From contig CM040424.1 of NCBI GenBank assembly GCA_022702705.1, forward strand, positions 78,371,452 to 78,435,451: a DNA stretch of 64,000 bases. Direction: 5' to 3'. The translations under genes were made by a program, and so were the position numbers. Positions 11,957 to 22,020 of the stretch are shown piece by piece (position 1 is the first letter of the stretch; every line of letters begins with the position of its first letter). This stretch comes from Papilionanthe hookeriana x Papilionanthe teres. Its lineage: Eukaryota > Streptophyta > Magnoliopsida > Asparagales > Orchidaceae. The notes under the pieces were generated by a model. That model was not told the origin of the DNA. It saw only the letters and a program-made list of their open reading frames with translations, and did not search any database.

Positions 11957-12115
11957 ATGGAAGACTGCTTAAAAACATACAGTAATACTGATTGGGCAAG
12001 CTCTCTCATAGATAGAAAATCTCCTGCTGGTTACTTCACCTTCATGGGAGGAAATCCAATCACTTGGAGAATCAATATGTACCTAGTTGCCTCCGGATCT
12101 AGTGTTCAAACAGAT
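11957..12115 (+). pseudogene. Ty1/copia RNase H fragment
   Basis: The + strand translation reads N-T-D-W-A-S-S, then R-K-S-P-A-G-Y, then F-T-F-M-G-G-N-P-I-T-W-R. This is the well-known copia RNase H block (D-A-D-W-A-G, R-R-S-T-S-G-Y, G-G-N-L-V-T-W). It stops near 12115, just before the 3' tail of the RTE LINE, which suggests the LINE inserted next to or into it. Only this block of the element survives. Confidence 0.65.
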
Positions 12116-12136
12116 ATTAATATGTTTTCCTGCGAT

Positions 12137-13690
12137 CAACAACAACAACAACAACAACAAAGCCTTAATCCCACTAAGTGGGGTCGGCTACATGAGTCCT
12201 TTTTCTCCATTGTGTCCGATTTAGTGTCAAATTTTCGTTCAATTCTAATAAATTAAGATCATTTTTTATGCAATAAGCCCAAGTTTTCCTAGGTCCGCCT
12301 CTGCCTTTCTTAACATAAGTTGTATTTAAAACATCTACTCTCCTAATCGGATCATCAGGTGGTCGACGTTTAATGTGACCAAACCATCTAAGGCGACTCT
12401 CTCTAATTTTATCCGTCACTGGTGCAACTCCAACCCTTTTACGGATATATTCATTTCGCATTTTGTCTCTAAGAGTAAAGCCACTCATCCACCTAATCAT
12501 TCTCATCTCGGCAACACTTAACTTAACATTATGCTTCTCTTTTAAAGGCCAACATTCAGCACCATAGAGCATTGAAGGTCTCACCACCATCTTGTAAAAT
12601 TTTCCTTTCAGTCTAAGCGGTACTTTTCTATCACACAATAGGCCGGACGCATTCCTCCACTTCAACCAACCAACCTGAATTCTACTATTCACATCCCCAT
12701 CTATATCACCATCGCTTTGAACAATGGACCCAAGATATCTAAATCGTTCACACCTTTTAATAATTTGATCACCCAAAGTTACACTGCTGTCACTAGACCT
12801 ACTATTACTAAAATTATATTCCATGTATTCAGTTTTAGTTCTACTCAAACGAAGACCTTTAAGACTCCAATGTAGACCTCCATAATTCAAGCTTTTCCTG
12901 GACTTTTTCTCTTGTCTTATCCACAAGGAGGATATCATCAGCAAAAAGCATACACCAAGGTACATCCTCTTGTAAATGCCCAGTAAGACCATCCATAAAT
13001 AAAGCAAAAAGATATGGGCTTAAAGCCGATCCTTGATGTAAACCAACGAAATAGTAAAATACTTGGTCAATCCTCCTTCAGTTCGAACACATGTAACGAC
13101 TCTAGCATACATATCTTTAATGACTTGAATATAAGTTATATCAACACCTTTCTTCTCAAGGACTCTCCAAAGAACATCTCTAGGAACCTTATCGTAAGCT
13201 TTTTCTAAATCAATAAAAATCAAATGTAGATCCTCCTTATTATCTCTATACTTCTCCATCAAACCTCTCAATAAATGTATAGCTTCCATGGTAGACCTGC
13301 CCGGCATAAATCCAAATTGATTATGAGAAATCTTCGTAATACATCTTAACCTATGTTCAATTACCCTCTCCCATAATTTTAAAGTATGACACATCAATTT
13401 AATTCCTCTATAATTTGCACACTCTTGTGCATCTCCTTTATTCTTAAAAATGGGGACCAAAATGCTCTTTCTCCACTCCTCAGGCATCCTTTTAGTTTTT
13501 AAAATAATATTAAAAAGTTTAGTAAGCCAGGAAACCCCCAAATCACCTAAACATTTCTACACTTCAATTGGGATATCATCAGGTCCTACAGACTTGCCCC
13601 CCTTAGTTTTCTTTAAAGCCTCATCAACTTCTTTTTTCTTCTAAATGAAAATCTTTTTTCTTCTAAATTTTCATTAATGGCCTTTAGCAC
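12137..13690 (-). mobile_element. Degenerate RTE-type LINE, 5' truncated
   Basis: On the - strand a non-LTR reverse transcriptase runs from about 13640 to 12174. Seen in order are V-G-P-D-D-I-P near 13580, F-G-F-M-P-G-R-S-T near 13300, F-I-D-L-E-K-A-Y-D near 13215, L-H-Q-G-S-A-L-S-P-Y near 13025, the F-A-D-D catalytic box at 12945-12934, and a C-terminus ending H-V-A-D-P-T at 12174. At least two frameshifts (around 13040-13010 and 12900) and a W-to-stop change near 13552 break it. The 3' end has the GTGGGGTCGGCTACATG block and a (TTG)n tail (CAA repeats at 12137-12161 on the + strand), typical of plant RTE elements. The endonuclease is missing, so the copy is 5' truncated and inactive. Confidence 0.85.
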
Positions 13691-14285
13691 CATGGTAAAT
13701 CTTCCCATCACAAAATTGAAATAAATCACAAAATATTTTTTTTTCTAAATCTATATCTCATTACATTTTTACATAGCCTCATTTTATGACCAAGAAATTT
13801 AATTATTCTATAGGTATCACAATATTGAACATCTCCTACGTAAATGGCAGTACCAAAACAAGTCTTCTCCGACTATTTGCCTTCCTTTTTAGTCTTAAAA
13901 ATTTCAAAAAAAAACTTAGATCACCAAACAATTACAGTATATCTCATTGTTCTTCACATCTCAACAAGTAACTCATATGCACTTAAATTCTACTCAAGCA
14001 TATTCTTTAGAGAAAACTACACAAGACATTTCTTAAGCAATTCTTAACATATGAGAGGCTTTCTTATATAACTTAATTGAATGTAGGGACTGCCAATATA
14101 TATATATATATATATAGGCCAACAAATAGAAAAATTAAAGAAAGAGAAAATATATAAGATGATGAAAATCTTTTAAAGCCAATGAATTCCTTTCTAATAT
14201 AGTGCTCCTTTCTAATTTAGCACCTTTCTTTCATTAATGACCGCCCTAAAATCGGAGCATATATATCAATAAAGTCTAGCTTTCT
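13691..14285. other. Non-coding stretch between retroelement remnants
   Basis: Low-complexity AT-rich sequence with a short (AT)n at about 14095-14115. The small + strand frames at 13786-14047 overlap each other and resemble nothing I know. Confidence 0.35.
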
Positions 14286-14289
14286 TACA

Positions 14290-14640
14290 AAAGTTACAAA
14301 ATTGTGAAAGCCTTAGTAACGACGTCAACTAATCGATTTTCACTGAATACATGAGGTATATTCATTTTTTTAGACATAACACCTCCAATGGTATAAAAAT
14401 ACACTTCAATATGCTTGGTTTTTTAAGGAAGATATGATTGTTGAATATGCTACAGCTTTAAACCATATAGGCTATGGTATAAGTTGAATCCCTTAAGAAG
14501 AATTTAAATCCAAATCATTTAGAAAACATCTTGAGCCATGGCACTTGTATGCATCAATGCTAGAACTAACTACAAAAATACTTACTTCCGTCCAAGCTAC
14601 CTTGTATTTTGGGAATGCTTCTTCATCCTAGCCTAAGAGA
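14290..14640 (-). pseudogene. Ty1/copia RNase H remnant
   Basis: Read on the - strand through several stops, the translation keeps the order of a copia C-terminus: K-V-A-W-T-E near 14600, T-K-H-I-E-V near 14425, and I-P-H-V-F-S-E-N-R-L-V-D-V-V-T-K-A near 14350-14300. These correspond to the family's T-K-H-I-E-V-D and I-P-x-V-x-S-x-x-Q-L-A-D-x-x-T-K-G blocks. Heavily decayed. Confidence 0.45.
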
Positions 14641-14764
14641 AGATAGAGCAATGGGGGATACTACATAATTTTAAAGTTAAATCTTTTAACTGAAGAGTGT
14701 TAGGTGTCAGGAACTTCGAATGAGGAGGGTGCGTCTCCTTTGACCAATACCCAATTCACTGTAC

Positions 14765-14808
<44 letters not shown>
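14765..14808. repeat. (ATT)n microsatellite
   Basis: About 15 uninterrupted TTA/ATT trinucleotides. Confidence 0.95.
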
Positions 14809-14810
<2 letters not shown>

Positions 14811-15367
14811 TTCATTTCTCTAAAAGTTCAGTTATTACATTAAATGAAACTTACCATGTAAAGAGTTTCAATGTTCAAGGAAATATGGACGATTCATTAC
14901 AAACGCCAACTCTCAGATTCATCGGCTAACACAAAGATATACCTTGATAGAATCACGAGCAAAGGATAGATAAAATATTACCAAACGGAAAAAAAGTCCC
15001 ACATCGGCTAAGTGTAAGACCGAAAAATAGTATTTAAGTCCTGAGACAACATGCATTTCAAAGTTAATCCAGTTGTTTTAAACAAAAATCGTGTAACAAA
15101 ACATGAAAAACTGATAGCAGAATACTTACTCAAGGAGGCACTTATATGAGCAAAAAGAAATAAATTTAGTAAAATAATAAGAACAAAAGTGAATCCCTAG
15201 TGCATTTGTCATAAGCCATATTTTTTATATGCATGTCCCAAAACAGCAAAATAATATATAAAAAGGAATAATGAAATCATGATTAAGAAATAATTAGCGC
15301 CTAGTACACACCCCCGAATGTAAAGCTGTCTTCCTCATTAGCATGAGCAAGCCTACTAATTTGTTAT

Positions 15368-16280
15368 AGATGATGCATGGTAGGAAATCCGTGGCTGTAG
15401 AATAATGGATTATCGTAGCATTATACGAGAATTCAACACATACTTAGATGAAAGAAACACCAGTTGAGATACCAAAAGTTTTTACTTGAAAAACTCATGA
15501 AGGAAAACAATCACGTGGTCTGACCCAATTGTATAAAAATCACTATAAGTTGATGATCACAGAAACTTATTGTCTCACAAGCGGGAAAAAGTTACAAAAT
15601 CTCCCGTGTTACAAAGTTGACGTGCGGATGAACTTGTTGTAAGGAAGGGACGACGATCAATAGCGATTGGTTGCAGTCGGCAGGTGATGGTCGACGGCCA
15701 GTAAGCGGTGGTCGATGTCAGTCTGAGGTGATCGACGGCAGTCGACGAATGTCAGCAATGGTCGACAGCGGTCCGCGGTGACAAGATTGATGCTTGGACT
15801 TCAGCTCATTCTCAAAGCTTCAAGCTCTTCTTCAAGCCTCAAGCTCTCTTCCCCTCTCATGAAGGGTGGAACTCTATTTATAAAGTTCCGGGTGCAATTA
15901 ATGCAAGAATATGAACTATTTTAAGCAGGTGACCCGTCGGGTTTTTCTTTGATCAAACGGTTTTTGATGGATATTTGAGTATCTTAACAATGTCAAATTT
16001 GAGAAATTTGAGCTTGTTAGATTCGTCTTGTCGAGACGCTCAATCCGACTAGAATTTGTTAGATTTGACATCAATTTGACATTTCAAATATGTCTGAAAG
16101 ACTTCCAACAGTTTATCATCTTGATCGGGGCTTGATTTGGTTCGAATTTGATCAATTTTGGTACCATTGAGTCTGTCTTGTTGAGCCAATTAATTTGACT
16201 ATAAGTTTGTTGAAATCGAAGTTCTAAATGAATCTTAATCAAAGCTTAAATATTTCTTACTTGAGAAGATTGTCTCTCCT
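15368..16280 (-). repeat. LTR-like direct repeat, copy 1
   Basis: Shares ordered words with 16885-17640 along its whole length, including ATTCAACACA, AAGTTTTTAC, GATCAATAGCG, AATTAATGCAAGAATATGAAC, GATTCGTCTTGT and ACTATAAGTTTG. On the - strand it carries a TATA motif (TATAAATAGAG near 15880). The structure looks like two related LTRs in the same orientation. The interval between them (16281-16884) has no retroelement coding sequence. Confidence 0.55.
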
Positions 16281-16378
16281 CACCATGCCCTTAGGAAATC
16301 ACCTTCCTCCAGAAGTATAAGCTTCTAAAAAAAAGGACACTTGCGAACTTACTCAAAAAATCCTTTTTTTAAGTAAAA

Positions 16379-16740
16379 ATTGGGGCATTGACATACATAG
16401 CACCTAATTCTTATGTATTTACATATCTAACACTTACAATTTTCTATTTACATTTATACCACCCAAATCTTTTATATGACAAACAATACCACCTTTTAAT
16501 AAAGAGAACTTTAGGAACACCACAATTCAACAACCGCTGAAATGGTTAACAATTTCTGCACAAGTGGGCAGAAACCGACCACTATTAGGATGATGTTTTG
16601 GGAAATGTACTAACATATCTCACTCTTAATCTTTCATATTTACAAATATAGCACTTTAAACGTATGCATGAAAAATATGTACATGCCCTACAAATGACTT
16701 ATATCATCTAAGCCCCTTAGATGTTATGAATAGGGAAAAA
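16379..16740. repeat. MITE-like element(s), 'TATTTACATAT' family
   Basis: Lies between the two LTR-like repeats. It contains CTTATGTATTTACATATCTAACAC on the left and TTCATATTTACAAATATAGCAC further right, matching the family at 3520, 38028 and 61815. The exact ends are unclear and two copies may be fused. Confidence 0.4.
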
Positions 16741-16884
16741 TGAATGAGATGATATACAACTAATAAATGGTATACAATTTTAATAACTTCATCCATTTCA
16801 TAGAATTACATATAAGAAACATCATTAGCAACTTTCTCACATCAGACATGCCATTCATTTTCAGTAAAGAAGCATAATATTGAT

Positions 16885-17640
16885 TGATGCGTGCTAGGAA
16901 ATTCACGGTGGTAGAGTAGTATATTATCTTCTTAGAGTTGTACGAAAATTCAACACACACACAGATGAAAGAGAAACAAGTGGTGACGACTCCATAAGTT
17001 TTTACGTGGAAAATCCGTAAGGAAAAAACCATGGAACCTGACCCAGTTGCGGAAATCCACTATTGATTGATGATTACAAAAATTCTTTACCCTACAGACA
17101 ATAAAGGGTCACTATATTTTTCAGATTACAGCGTCGACTAACGGGGTCTGGTTAGTGGTGATCAATAGCGGTCGGCGGTGATATTGAGCTGCAGCTTCTA
17201 CTCAAGACCGCATGCTCTCTCTAGGCTTCTTTCCCCCTCATGTGAGGGGTGGAGGTATATTTATAGAGTTTTGGGAGTAATTAATGCAAGAATATGAACC
17301 ATTTTGATCGGACGGTTCATAAAGCTTCTTTCGATTAGACAGCGTTTAAGAGGCTTTTGGATGTCTTAATGATGTCAAAATTGAATGATCTTAGACTCGT
17401 TGGATTCGTCTTGTTGAGATGCTCGATTCGACTATGAAATTATTAGATTTTGCATCCGTTTGACTTTTAAAATGTGTCAGGGAATCTTTCAAAAATGATT
17501 TAATCACTTGATTTGGGCTTGATTTGACTAGGATTAGACTAACTTTGATATCATTATGTCCGTCTCATCTCTCATCGAGCCGGTCAGCTTCACTATAAGT
17601 TTGCTGAAATCAGAACTTTGAATGACTTTTTATCGATATT
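16885..17640 (-). repeat. LTR-like direct repeat, copy 2
   Basis: Matches 15368-16280 in order and orientation, with a - strand TATA motif (TATAAATATAC near 17265). It abuts the C-terminal remnant of the NPF pseudogene, so its arrival may have removed the end of that gene. Confidence 0.55.
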
Positions 17641-17659
17641 TGAATATTTCTGACACAAA

Positions 17660-18353
17660 ATATTGTCTCCAGACTCATGTGGGATGATGAAAATTTGTTG
17701 GTGACCTATCATTAATTTCATGCAATCTGCCAAAATAGAAGGGCACACTCTCTGCCACCATTTTATGCACGTCAGCGACGTCATAAATAATATATTGTGG
17801 AACAAACCACCCCGGACTCATTGAAATTGCTCTCTTTGTTCGATCTATCAGCCCATAGTCTTTGTTAGTTTTCAATCTCTTGCTCTCAACTATGGTTGCA
17901 ATTGCCATGGCTATCAGTGACGAGACCATTCCAACCCCAATCCTTTGGAGTTATGTGATTTCTTGTAAGAATCATGAAAAGTTTTCTGGATACTGGAACT
18001 AGAATTCAATCATAGATTGGATTGAAGCAACAATGGATATGTTAATGAAGCTCTGCAAGGTTTCACGTGGAAGTTGGAATGTTGAACCGATTCTACGGTC
18101 CAGGATGCTCCCTTATTTGGTGAAGAAAGTTGATGGCTGTGCAAAAACCGCAACATATACTAAAGCATAAAACCCATACTAGTACCAATCGAAGCACTCC
18201 TTTTGCTTCTTCTATTTGGATGGCATTTGCCGCTTCATCTTTTTCAAACCTACACAATGATGGCTTCTTAGGAGCTTTTTTTTTCCGTGGCGTTGGATAT
18301 AATCTTCTATCTTTTGTTGTTTGGCTAGATTCCATCACTTTCCGTCTCATCAA
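17660..18353 (-). pseudogene. NPF (NRT1/PTR family) transporter pseudogene, C-terminal part
   Basis: The NPF family moves nitrate, peptides or hormones across plant membranes using 12 transmembrane helices. Read on the - strand, 18353-18093 holds the cytoplasmic loop and the start of helix 7 (I-E-E-A-K-G-V-L-R-L-V-L-V-W near 18210, matching the family's V-E-E-x-K-x-x-x-R-x-x-P-I-W). About 18060-17930 holds P-I-Y-D and R-K-L-F-type residues and reaches the next block through stops and a frameshift. 17929-17675 holds V-S-S-L-I-A-M-A-I-A-T-I-V-E-S-K-R-L-K, then M-S-P-G-W-F-V-P-Q-Y-I-I-Y-D-V-A-D-V, matching the conserved M-S-x-x-W-x-x-P-Q-Y-x-x-x-G-x-x-D-V. The first half of the protein and the last helices are absent, and frames shift at least twice. 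No functional product is expected. Subfamily not assigned. Confidence 0.75.
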
Positions 18354-18364
18354 ATTTGTTTGAC

Positions 18365-18566
18365 TAGGTGCGTTTGGGGCAGCTTAGGCATTTTAGGATA
18401 AATAGTTTACCCTGAAATGTGGCCTGCTTCGACCGCAGAGTTTGACCCGCAGCCTGCGTTTAGTATAAAAACCAAATCACGTATTCGGATAAGCTGTCTA
18501 AATGTGTTTTCCAAACGATGATGCAACATTTTGACCACACTTATAAGCTGCTCCAAATAGGCCCTA
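18365..18566. mobile_element. MITE with 22-bp imperfect inverted ends
   Basis: Starts TAGGTGCGTTTGGGGCAGC and ends with its inverted counterpart (GCTGCTCCAAATAGGCCCTA). It is related in its end sequence to the elements at 9343 and 58204 but has a different interior. No clear target duplication was found. It lies immediately upstream of the NPF remnant. Confidence 0.6.
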
Positions 18567-18706
18567 ACTCCACTCCACCATTGAATGCTTTCCATTTCCA
18601 AATAGCAGAAAGCTGAGCAGCAAGCCGCAAAGATCTCGCATTTGGAAGTGGAAAAGGAAGAGCTTTGAGGTGGATGCATCGCTTGGAGATGGCGATTTAG
18701 GCTCTG

Positions 18707-18840
18707 TTTGGCGCAGCTGCAGCTGTGCTGCTGTGGGGAAGTTGGCCGTCTGTTTGGTGCAGCTGCCTGAAAACAGTTGTTTCAGGAAAAATGAACATTC
18801 TGCCACTGTTTTGTAAAACTGTTTAAAACAGAACTGTTAT
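18707..18840. repeat. Partial MITE, CAGCTGCAGCTG end
   Basis: Begins AGGCTCTGTTTGGCGCAGC and has a second start-like block 44 bp later (GTCTGTTTGGTGCAGCTGCC). A related half-element is at 42896-43130. No matching inverted end is visible, so it is probably truncated. The - strand frames 18407-18806 run across these elements and are not genes. Confidence 0.4.
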
Positions 18841-19500
18841 AATAATATTTTAGACACTTATAAAACAGAATTTTACTTCGAAACAATTCAAAAATTTAGA
18901 TGTCCAACTAACTCAACAGTGAGTACCGAAAAGTGATAAAAGAAAAAGAAAAATACCACAATTCGTGAAATTCATAGCTAAAATTTTGTAAGCTATCATT
19001 CCAATAGATGATTTTTGTTTAATTACATCTTCTATTATTGATATTTCCTTTATCTCATGGCCTAATAATAGAAGTAAATAATTCTTTATTCGAGCAATTC
19101 AAAATATGTGAGCACATTTTTATATTTAAGAAGTTTCATTGATCATTGAAGGTAAAACATCATAAAACATATTCTCATTTGTAACACGAGTGTGAGTTGA
19201 ATCCATGAACAGTTTCTTAAAAATGCCCCCTACACCAACCACATACTTCCTCCTTCGTTACGACAAATCAGGAAATAACCACAATTCATAAATTTAATAG
19301 CCAAAATAATATAAATTGTCTTTCGAATAGATTATTTGTGATTCATTTTAAAATGTAACAAAAGTAGAAATACACCACTCACTTAGCAGTGAGTATCAAA
19401 AGTGCTACGAAAAAGAAAACAACTAGTAAAATTACAAGTAAACTTAGGATGATATTTCTTTTTAACATGAAGGCAATGAGTCTCTCCTCCTAAGCTGTCC
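18841..19500. other. AT-rich stretch, nothing recognised
   Basis: Contains a loose direct duplication (AACTCAACAGTGAGTACC near 18908 and CACTTAGCAGTGAGTATC near 19378, each followed by an AAAAGTG word) but no gene or complete element. Confidence 0.35.
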
Positions 19501-19547
19501 TCCAATAATGTCATCAATTCGCGATCACTTCCAGCAGTGGAATCCAC

Positions 19548-19712
19548 CTAACCGTTAGCCCAGCGGAAGAAGTCAGACTGTTCGGAGAGTCTCCGGGGAC
19601 ATCTGTAAAAGTATCGACAGTAGCTGCGGGTCTGTCGCGATCTCAAAAATGAACTCTCAAACCCGCAGTAGCATAGCATTCTACGGGATGTCTCTGAGTT
19701 CCTGGAGCTCAT
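19548..19712 (-). pseudogene. Small decayed GRF zinc-finger protein, 54 codons
   Basis: The - strand frame starts at ATG 19712 and ends at TAG 19548. It shows the layout of the plant GRF zinc finger seen in short proteins of the At4g04775-like type: a Ser-rich start (M-S-S-R), C-Y-C-G at residues 14-17, R-Q-T-R-S near 26-30, Y-F-Y-R-C around 34-38, and D-F-F-R-W-A at 47-52. In intact family members the last block is C-G-F-F-x-W. Here the final zinc-ligand Cys is replaced by Ser46, and the G-R-R-F block reads C-R-Y-F. A splice-acceptor-like TTTCAG precedes the ATG. The usual C-terminal coiled coil and membrane helix are not found in frame. Probably a pseudogene; a truncated expressed gene cannot be excluded. 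Confidence 0.6.
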
Positions 19713-19986
19713 CTTTTCTGAAAGAACCGAAATACAATCTATTAGTTAATTATTTAAAGTTGAAAAATATCAAAATTCACACGAGTAAAAGAACAAGTGC
19801 ACCAGATATATTTCACCTCCACCAAGAGTAAAAGCAACAACTAGTTCACCACAAAAGAACCCATGCTGAAAAGGTTAAATTTCACATCCCACCAACTTTC
19901 GCTCAGGCAAAGTTAAAGATATTGAAAATATGAATGTCATCTATTACTTTTTCAAGTTCTATGTATATAAATAACTGCCCTCAAAT

Positions 19987-20052
19987 AGATGTTGGGTGCT
20001 CCAATTGAAATTAATTATTCTTCAAGATGTTGGGTGCTCCAATTGAAATTAG
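19987..20052. repeat. Two-copy tandem repeat, 38-bp unit
   Basis: AGATGTTGGGTGCTCCAATT occurs at 19987 and again at 20025, with the following bases also shared. Confidence 0.85.
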
Positions 20053-20059
20053 TGATATT

Positions 20060-20880
20060 ATGTCGGACATCCTCCTACTAATTTATATTTGGCTGCTTCT
20101 AATTTAAAAATCTTTTCTTAGTTATTATCAATCTACAGTCTTAAGTGAAAAAAACTATGGCTTTTCTCCAGCAACAACTAGAATCTGTGACTTCAATTCA
20201 ATGACTTCTTGACATGCCGCCAAGGTCTCCTTATTTCAAATGAATTATAAAGAAGATTTCCATGGAAAAAGAACATCCGTAATTTTATTTATGATCAAAA
20301 AAGGATAAATTTCTCTTTCTTTCAAGCATATATAAAAATTAAACAACGCTTGAATGAAAAAAATATTCAGATTTGCTAGTCCTACTTTATGGATTCCAGG
20401 AAAGATCAAGTCATTTTACAAACATGAGTCTGTCTTTTTGGTGAATTATATCAAGTCATTCCATCCTACAAATTTTCAGCACAAGTTATAAGATCACATA
20501 AGTCTAATACAGGATTTTCATTACAAAATCCAAACCATAATTTCATCTAGTTACAACATTACAGAATATAAGTTAATATACCATAATTTCATAAACTATT
20601 TCTCTACATCAAATGCTTACTGAGCTAAGAAGAAAGGCCAGCTCAAAGTAGCTAGATGTATCTATGTAAAGGTAAAGAAATCAGGTGGTATGTTTGTAAA
20701 CCAGCTCAAAGTCATATCAAGGTTAATATCAATGTTATCAAGAATGGGATTATAAGCCATAACCCTTTTTAATTTCACTTAAATTCAATCAATCTTCGAA
20801 CCAAGTCATAACTATTGGCATATTGATGTTCAATACCCGAGGAAAGCTTTTATTTAAGGACTTCCATTTCTAACACTTGA
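20060..20880. other. AT-rich non-coding stretch
   Basis: No open frame of note, no RNA gene and no transposon ends recognised. The word TCAAGTCATT repeats near 20407 and 20452. Confidence 0.35.
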
Positions 20881-20899
20881 AAGCATATATATAAAGGCC

Positions 20900-21290
20900 A
20901 AACATACCAACTAATTCTTATACATTTACATATGTAACATCTGAAATTTGATAAACTTGCATTTGCTGAAGTAATACAAATTTCTTTTCCTAAAACTGTA
21001 TCAAGAAGAAGAGAATCAACATTAATTTGTGTATAAAACTGAGTTAATCGAGTACCCTTAGCAGTTAAAGGATCAACGGCTAGAGGAATCCCAATCTTGT
21101 TAGCTATCTTAAACGTTTCAAATTCAGCCCAACAAAATAAAGAGAGATCAAGAAAAAGATAAATTTACATACCTGCACACAATTCTTATAAATGTACATA
21201 TCTCACACCTAAACTTCCATATTTACATACATAGCACTTTGGCCATATTCGTACACAAGTTAGATCCCAATATTTACATGCATTAATCAT
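20900..21290. repeat. MITE-like remnants, 'TTTACATA' family
   Basis: Words CTTATACATTTACATATGTAAC (20917) and TTACATACCTGCACAC, then CATATCTCACACC (21160-21215), follow the pattern of the short family at 3520 and 43210. Ends not defined. Confidence 0.35.
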
Positions 21291-21395
21291 TAACTAAAAC
21301 AAAAAAGAGCAGACTGAACACGAATGTTATAATCCTAATAGAATGACAAAATCATATACATTTTCCGCTTTGATTTTCCACTAATATATCAAACC

Positions 21396-21900
21396 TACCT
21401 GAAGATTGGTTCTGGAACGCAGATTAAAGAGAACAATCTGCGCTTCACCTGTCCATATGCAAATTTTTATCAAGCACAGGAATATTTTCGATTAAGAAAC
21501 AGGAAAACAATAATATTCTTCAGGATTCAACCTAACCAGAAAACAATAGATTCAATGCATATAGAAGGAATAATATCTGAGAGGAAGATATGAACCTTGC
21601 AAGGTATCAGAGAGAAATTACAGAGAAGATTCCTAGGGCAAGGGTACCGATCAAGCTTGCTAATGAGATCGCCATCTCCATCACAGCTAGAAGGAGAAGC
21701 TGCGCTTCCCAGCCAGGAAGGAGGCAGCGTTGAGATGAGCTCCTCCTCGGCGTCTTCGTTCCAATCGGCATCGAGAACGAGAGAAGTCTTCCGATCGGCA
21801 GATCGCACTCGGCGGGGCAGCGAAGTCGCGAAGGCGACAAACGGATGCCAAGCGCGTCCGCTTCCTTCGCAAGCGTCTCCTCCGTTATAAATATATAAAT
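21396..21900 (-). other. Possible divergent spliced transcript of unknown function
   Basis: On the - strand a GC-rich block (about 21886-21604) follows a TATA-like motif (TATTTATAACGG, at about 21885-21896). It ends at a plausible donor (TTGCAAG|GTTCAT at 21604). A 50-bp block at 21446-21397 is bounded by CAG and GTAGGT, like an internal exon. One frame stays open through the first block (the C-terminal part of the 21527-21946 frame, ending I-P-C-K), and two others have short ATG-led frames. None resembles a family I know, so coding status is undecided: noncoding RNA, 5' leader, or the first exon of a small gene. It lies head to head with the epimerase gene. Confidence 0.35.
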
Positions 21901-22020
21901 ATATAGACATATATGGTGGTTTTATTCGCCTAATTTTGGGGCCCACAACGTAGGCCTTAAAACCGCTAATATCCGCTAATATATATTGAGCGGCATTTTG
22001 ATAAATTTTAGTGTTTTGTT
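21897..22020. promoter_or_regulatory. Candidate bidirectional promoter of the epimerase gene
   Basis: Only about 125 bp separate the epimerase ATG (22021) from the TATA-like motif of the - strand block. The interval contains a TATA-rich run (ATAAATATATAAATATATAG, shared by both directions) and tandem CCGCTAATATCCGCTAATAT repeats at 21963-21982. Inferred from position and composition only. Confidence 0.4.

Noticed and set aside
18407..18806. - strand frames of 80-90 codons
   Set aside because: They run across MITE ends and their inverted repeats.
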